The position numbers were made by a program, and so were the translations under genes. The notes below the pieces were generated by a model, which made no database searches, was not told the DNA's origin, and saw only the letters and a program-made list of their open reading frames with translations. Shown here one piece after another: positions 5,868-8,060 of a stretch of DNA of 8,060 nt. Source of the DNA: Lachnospiraceae bacterium (GTDB taxonomy: Bacteria > Bacillota_A > Clostridia > Lachnospirales > Lachnospiraceae); the NCBI GenBank assembly GCA_017437705.1, contig JAFRYJ010000202.1:1-8060 (forward strand), in the 5' to 3' direction. How positions within the stretch are numbered: position 1 is the stretch's first letter; every line of letters begins with the position of its first letter.

Positions 5868-6515
5868 TTACACGCCTTCATGATGGACGTACATCCTCGA
5901 CATTTCACCGTCGTCGCACCGGGCTTCACAGTAAAACTCCCATCCGTATCTTTCGTAAAAACCGGTATGATCGGTCAGCAGATAAAGCGTCGGGAAACCA
6001 AGCCGCGCCATATCATCACAGACATATTTCAGCATGAAACCCGCGATACCCCGGTTCCTGAATTCACTGTCCACATAGACCGCGCAGACATTCGGCGTCA
6101 GGTCCGTCCGTTCATGGAAATCGTTTTCGATCACCCCGCAGCCGGCAATGATCCTGCTTCCCCGTACGACAACGTACCACTGGGGTACGGAATCTTCATT
6201 CCTCAGACAGTCTCTGATGCTCTGACGGTAGGCTTGCAGCGGTATCTTCCACCTCTCATGAAACCAAGTTGCGATCTCCTCCTTTGCCTCCGGCCAGTCC
6301 CTTACCGGAATGCATACCTCCGGTCTCAGGACCTCGATCTCATCGATCCAGTCGTCATAGATCATTGTGTCGCCGATCTTAAGGCCCTCCGCATCCTCGC
6401 CGAGTTCGCAGAGCACGAACTCCTGCGGATACCATACGCAGGGTCCTTCCATGATGCTGCCGTCCCTGCAGCGGACCCGCACCGTCATGTTGTGGTATTT
6501 TGACAGGTCTCTCAT
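5868..6515 (-). CDS. GNAT acetyltransferase with Sm/SH3-like N-terminal domain
   Basis: Probable acetyl-CoA-dependent N-acetyltransferase; the substrate is unknown. Residues about 10-63 (VRVRCRDGSIMEGPCVWYPQ, then a short-strand pattern ending DDWIDEIEVL) look like a small beta-barrel of the Sm/SH3 type. Residues about 67-215 are the GNAT fold: PQWYVVV strand (111-117), acceptor strand VCAVYVDSEF (143-152), the acetyl-CoA loop RNRGIA (153-158, RxxGxA) and FYERYGWEF (186-194). The beta-barrel assignment is by sequence pattern only. The ATG at 6515 is 2 bp after the upstream GNAT stop, with GGTGG inside that gene, so the two are translationally coupled. The next element downstream is the CDF promoter. 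Confidence 0.85.
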   Translation of the reverse strand: MRDLSKYHNMTVRVRCRDGSIMEGPCVWYPQEFVLCELGEDAEGLKIGDTMIYDDWIDEIEVLRPEVCIPVRDWPEAKEEIATWFHERWKIPLQAYRQSIRDCLRNEDSVPQWYVVVRGSRIIAGCGVIENDFHERTDLTPNVCAVYVDSEFRNRGIAGFMLKYVCDDMARLGFPTLYLLTDHTGFYERYGWEFYCEARCDDGEMSRMYVHHEGV

Positions 6516-6517
6516 CT

Positions 6518-6962
6518 TCAGTCCACCGTCATTGCCATTTCTATCTCGTCTTCGTCCTCATTACCGGTGGCGGCAAAGCCCTTTTTCTCATAGAGCTTCA
6601 TTGCGACGGGATTGTTTTTATTGCAGGTAAGCGCCACCCTGTCGGAATCGTCGAAGGGCTTCGTCCTGATGTATTCAATGACACGGTCCAGGGCATCGCT
6701 GCCGTAGCCGTGCCCCTGCTCCGCCACGTCGATCATCATGTGCCAGATATCGTACTCGGGGATATCATAGTCGTAGATCACCATGACATAGCCGATCATC
6801 TTCCCGTCCGCATAGATACCGAAGGGCTGACACTGATCCCTGTATACATATGCGTGCAAGGCTCCGTACCGGGTGGGAGACGAACTCCTCCTGCCCCGGT
6901 GCAAGCTTCAGGTTGAATGCATCAATAAAGTTGTCCTCTGTTATTGCTCTGAGTTCTGTCAT
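6518..6962 (-). pseudogene. GNAT acetyltransferase disrupted by a frameshift
   Basis: The intact reading begins at ATG 6962, behind an excellent GGAGG site 4 nt upstream: MTELRAITEDNFIDAFNLKL, continuing to HPVRSLA. From SLA (codon at 6857-6855) the family sequence continues in another frame as AYVYRDQCQPFGIYADGKM. A net +1 shift at about 6851-6857 explains this; a two-base loss from an ancestral CAG-like codon is the simplest reading. Downstream of the shift the domain is well kept: the DIWHMMIDV strand, QGHGYG acetyl-CoA loop, NPVAMKLYEKKGF motif and a normal end. It resembles BltD/spermidine-acetyltransferase-like GNATs; the substrate is inferred. It may be a recent pseudogene or a sequencing error. 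It sits between the CDGC small protein and the second GNAT. Confidence 0.8.
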
Positions 6963-7014
6963 TGTTCCTCCGAAAGCCGTTTTACCCCGGATTTTACAGC
7001 CGGCCAGTCTGTGT

Positions 7015-7227
7015 CTATCGTTCTGAGCCGTCGACTTCTGATCCGTATCCCGGACGAAACTCCATATTGATATCGCGGATCTCTTTCCTGCCGTCGATGT
7101 AATCCTGATACATATCAGCGAGCCCTGCAGCACAGCCGTCGCAGGCACCGTTGATGTTTCCGATCGATTCCGCTACGATCCGCTCACGTTCTTCCCTGGT
7201 CGTATCTTTGATAAGAATTGAATTCAT
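7015..7227 (-). CDS. Small CDGC-motif protein of unknown function
   Basis: Seventy residues, start at 7227 with AGGGAT 6 nt upstream. The sequence is hydrophilic and probably cytosolic: charged N-terminus (IKDTTREERERIVAESIGNI), then CDGC (29-32), then GLADMYQDYIDGRKEIRDIN. It resembles, from memory, short Clostridial proteins with the same IKDTTREER...CDGC...MY.DYI..KKE.R.IN layout, sometimes mis-named as purine-synthesis proteins; no function is established. CxxC suggests metal or redox chemistry but two cysteines alone prove little. It precedes the broken GNAT by 52 bp with no terminator between, so the three genes may be one transcript. Confidence 0.75.
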   Translation of the reverse strand: MNSILIKDTTREERERIVAESIGNINGACDGCAAGLADMYQDYIDGRKEIRDINMEFRPGYGSEVDGSER

Positions 7228-7378
7228 GACTTATCCCTGCCGTATCTTTTTCCCGGTCAACCGGCTTTTGTTCTTTCGGCCGTTATATACATACATCCTT
7301 CCGGACAGGCTTTGGTTTTTTTAAGCGACATGATCCCGCAAACCGAGAGAGGGAAATGCCTGTTAAAACAGGTCAAAT

Positions 7379-7408
7379 AACGATCCTTTATCCATCATAC
7401 GGATCGTT
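7379..7408 (-). terminator. Possible terminator spanning the stop codon of the leader-peptide gene
   Basis: On the minus strand AACGATCC (7408-7401) pairs with GGATCGTT (7386-7379) across a 14-nt loop holding the TGA stop, followed by ATTTG. A second 14-bp palindrome, CCTGTTTTAACAGG, follows at 7372-7359. Neither has a strong T-run, so termination is uncertain. The rest of 7228-7394 holds no gene I can support. Confidence 0.35.
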
Positions 7409-7688
7409 TCGCCTGCATTGTTGAATGCTTCTTCATCAACGTCTTATAGTCACCTGTTTCAGTGTTCTTAACAATATACCTCATCTTACCGCAATTGCTG
7501 CACTTTTGCTGCAGATACGCGATAGGCAGATTAGTGGCACGCACCATCTGCAGAACACTCCATTTATGTGAGCCAAAAAAACAGGCCACATCATCTTCCC
7601 AGTCTCCGCCTGCTACTTTTTCAAGCTCTTCAGGATTCAGTTCCTTTTTCTCCTCTTCGAAGAACTCTTCTTTATTCTCGTTATCCAT
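7395..7688 (-). CDS. Double-glycine-leader peptide with possible zinc-binding core
   Basis: Likely exported peptide precursor. From ATG 7688 it has 97 residues: an acidic leader MDNENKEEFFEEEKKELNPE, ending EELEKVAGG, the double-glycine cleavage signature used by peptidase-containing ABC exporters. The predicted 69-residue core starts DWEDDVACFFGSHKW and contains CSNCGK. Cysteine and histidine spacing (C-x4-H-x21-C-x2-C) fits a zinc ribbon; disulfides or modification are alternatives. An upstream ATG at 7721 adds 11 residues (MKVINIVRSKT) but its nearest GGTGA is about 13 nt away. ATG 7688 has AGAAG 7 nt upstream and gives a normal leader, so I prefer it. No exporter or modifying enzyme is in view. 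Not a recognised bacteriocin family. Confidence 0.75.
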   Translation of the reverse strand: MDNENKEEFFEEEKKELNPEELEKVAGGDWEDDVACFFGSHKWSVLQMVRATNLPIAYLQQKCSNCGKMRYIVKNTETGDYKTLMKKHSTMQAKRSV

Positions 7689-7831
7689 TGTTTTACTTCT
7701 AACTATATTAATGACTTTCATATGATATGTCTTTTCACCATATATCTAATATACACTATTATTGAAACAAATCCGACAATTGTTATTTATTTTTGCGCCG
7801 ATATGCCTGAAAAGATAAAACGCGTAAACAG

Positions 7832-7874
7832 TACGTTCGGAACCGGCAAAGGCCGCAAGTCTAAACATTACCAT
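7832..7874 (+). repeat. Decayed inverted copy of the tRNA-Pro 3' half
   Basis: Read on the plus strand, TACGTTCGG (7832-7840) and AGGCCGCAAGT (7850-7860) match the anticodon and T arms of the minus-strand tRNA-Pro at 7917-7990, in the same order. The spacing differs by 2 nt. Between the last match and the shared hairpin most differences are transitions. It faces the tRNA across the terminator, making a quasi-palindrome of about 130 bp. It lacks an intact T stem, acceptor and D arm, so it is not a working tRNA. Confidence 0.6.
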
Positions 7875-7916
7875 ATCGATTAAAAAAGCGGATGCCTACG
7901 GCACCCGCTTTTTTAA

Positions 7917-7921
<5 letters not shown>
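7875..7921 (-). terminator. 22-bp terminator hairpin overlapping the tRNA-Pro(CGG) 3' end
   Basis: The arms 7875-7896 and 7900-7921 are complementary at 21 of 22 positions around a 3-nt loop, including GCGG/CCGC and six A/T pairs that give a T-run on either strand. The one imperfect pair (7892/7904) is G-U in minus-strand RNA but A-C in plus-strand RNA, so minus is the main direction. The outer stem uses the last five bases of the tRNA (7917-7921), which may compete with acceptor-stem folding. Confidence 0.9.
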
Positions 7922-7990
<69 letters not shown>

Positions 7991-8004
7991 ATATAGTATT
8001 TATA

Positions 8005-8050
8005 TTAGCATAATGAAATATTGTATTATAATGGTTTTGCGTTTTAGGAG
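8005..8050 (+). promoter_or_regulatory. Promoter and ribosome site of a plus-strand gene beginning at the right edge
   Basis: TTAGCA (8005-8010), a 16-bp spacer and a perfect TATAAT (8027-8032) are followed by TAGGAG (8045-8050), 6 nt before the ATG at 8057. Start, ribosome site and promoter are in the correct order, divergent from the tRNA. Confidence 0.5.
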
Positions 8051-8056
8051 TAATAA

Positions 8057-8060
8057 ATGA
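8057..8060 (+). CDS. Start codon of a gene continuing beyond the window
   Basis: Only ATG and one more base are visible. The call rests on the TAGGAG site 6 nt upstream and the promoter-like elements before it. Nothing can be said about the product. Confidence 0.4.

Noticed and set aside
6765..7148. Minus-strand 127-codon frame as a separate gene
   Set aside because: Only its middle part (from ATG 6962 to about 6855) is coding, as the N-terminus of the frameshifted GNAT; the rest is out-of-frame translation.
7314..7322. Run of seven T on the plus strand after GCTTTGG
   Set aside because: No convincing stem precedes it and no plus-strand gene ends there.
7722..7831. AT-rich DNA upstream of the leader-peptide gene as a promoter
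   Set aside because: Several TTG and TATA-like hexamers occur, but none with good spacing; no single promoter can be supported.

Overview
The window looks like a low-to-medium GC Firmicute chromosome, most likely a Lachnospiraceae-type or related gut/rumen Clostridium. This rests on strong AGGAGG-like ribosome sites, a NiCo (czcD-type) riboswitch, a PduT-type microcompartment shell gene, a double-glycine leader peptide of the LNPEELEKVAGG kind and small CDGC proteins. No rRNA, integrase, transposase or CRISPR array is visible, so the placement is an inference from gene content. Almost everything is on the minus strand; a plus-strand gene appears to start in the last bases.

Left part (about 1-4350), read from high to low coordinates: a membrane-anchored DUF3089 protein without its catalytic serine; a PHP-family metallo-phosphoesterase whose ribosome site overlaps the previous stop codon; a lone PduT-like microcompartment shell protein that may have its own promoter; a perfect 28-bp palindrome that probably terminates it; purC (SAICAR synthase of purine synthesis); and the first 256 codons of an arginase/agmatinase-superfamily enzyme that leaves the window. 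DUF3089 and PHP form an operon. The other genes are adjacent but need not be functionally linked.

Middle part (about 4450-5870): a proline tRNA with the unusual anticodon AGG, with its own promoter and intrinsic terminator, and a cation diffusion facilitator transporter. The transporter has a near-consensus promoter and a leader of about 236 nt. That leader folds as a NiCo riboswitch whose last strand also builds an intrinsic terminator. This is the best-supported regulatory unit here: Ni2+/Co2+ (or Fe2+) binding should let transcription continue into an efflux pump for that metal.

Right part (about 5868-8060): an operon-like run of small accessory genes. In transcription order these are a CDGC small protein, a GNAT acetyltransferase broken by a frameshift, and a second GNAT with an Sm/SH3-like N-terminal domain. 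Upstream of them, and probably separate, is a double-glycine-leader peptide with a possible zinc-binding core. Next comes a second proline tRNA (anticodon CGG), 65 bp of which repeat the first one with a single base change. Its acceptor stem is mismatched, and a decayed inverted copy of its 3' half lies across a shared 22-bp terminator hairpin. The two tRNA genes thus bracket about 3.4 kb of accessory genes as direct repeats.
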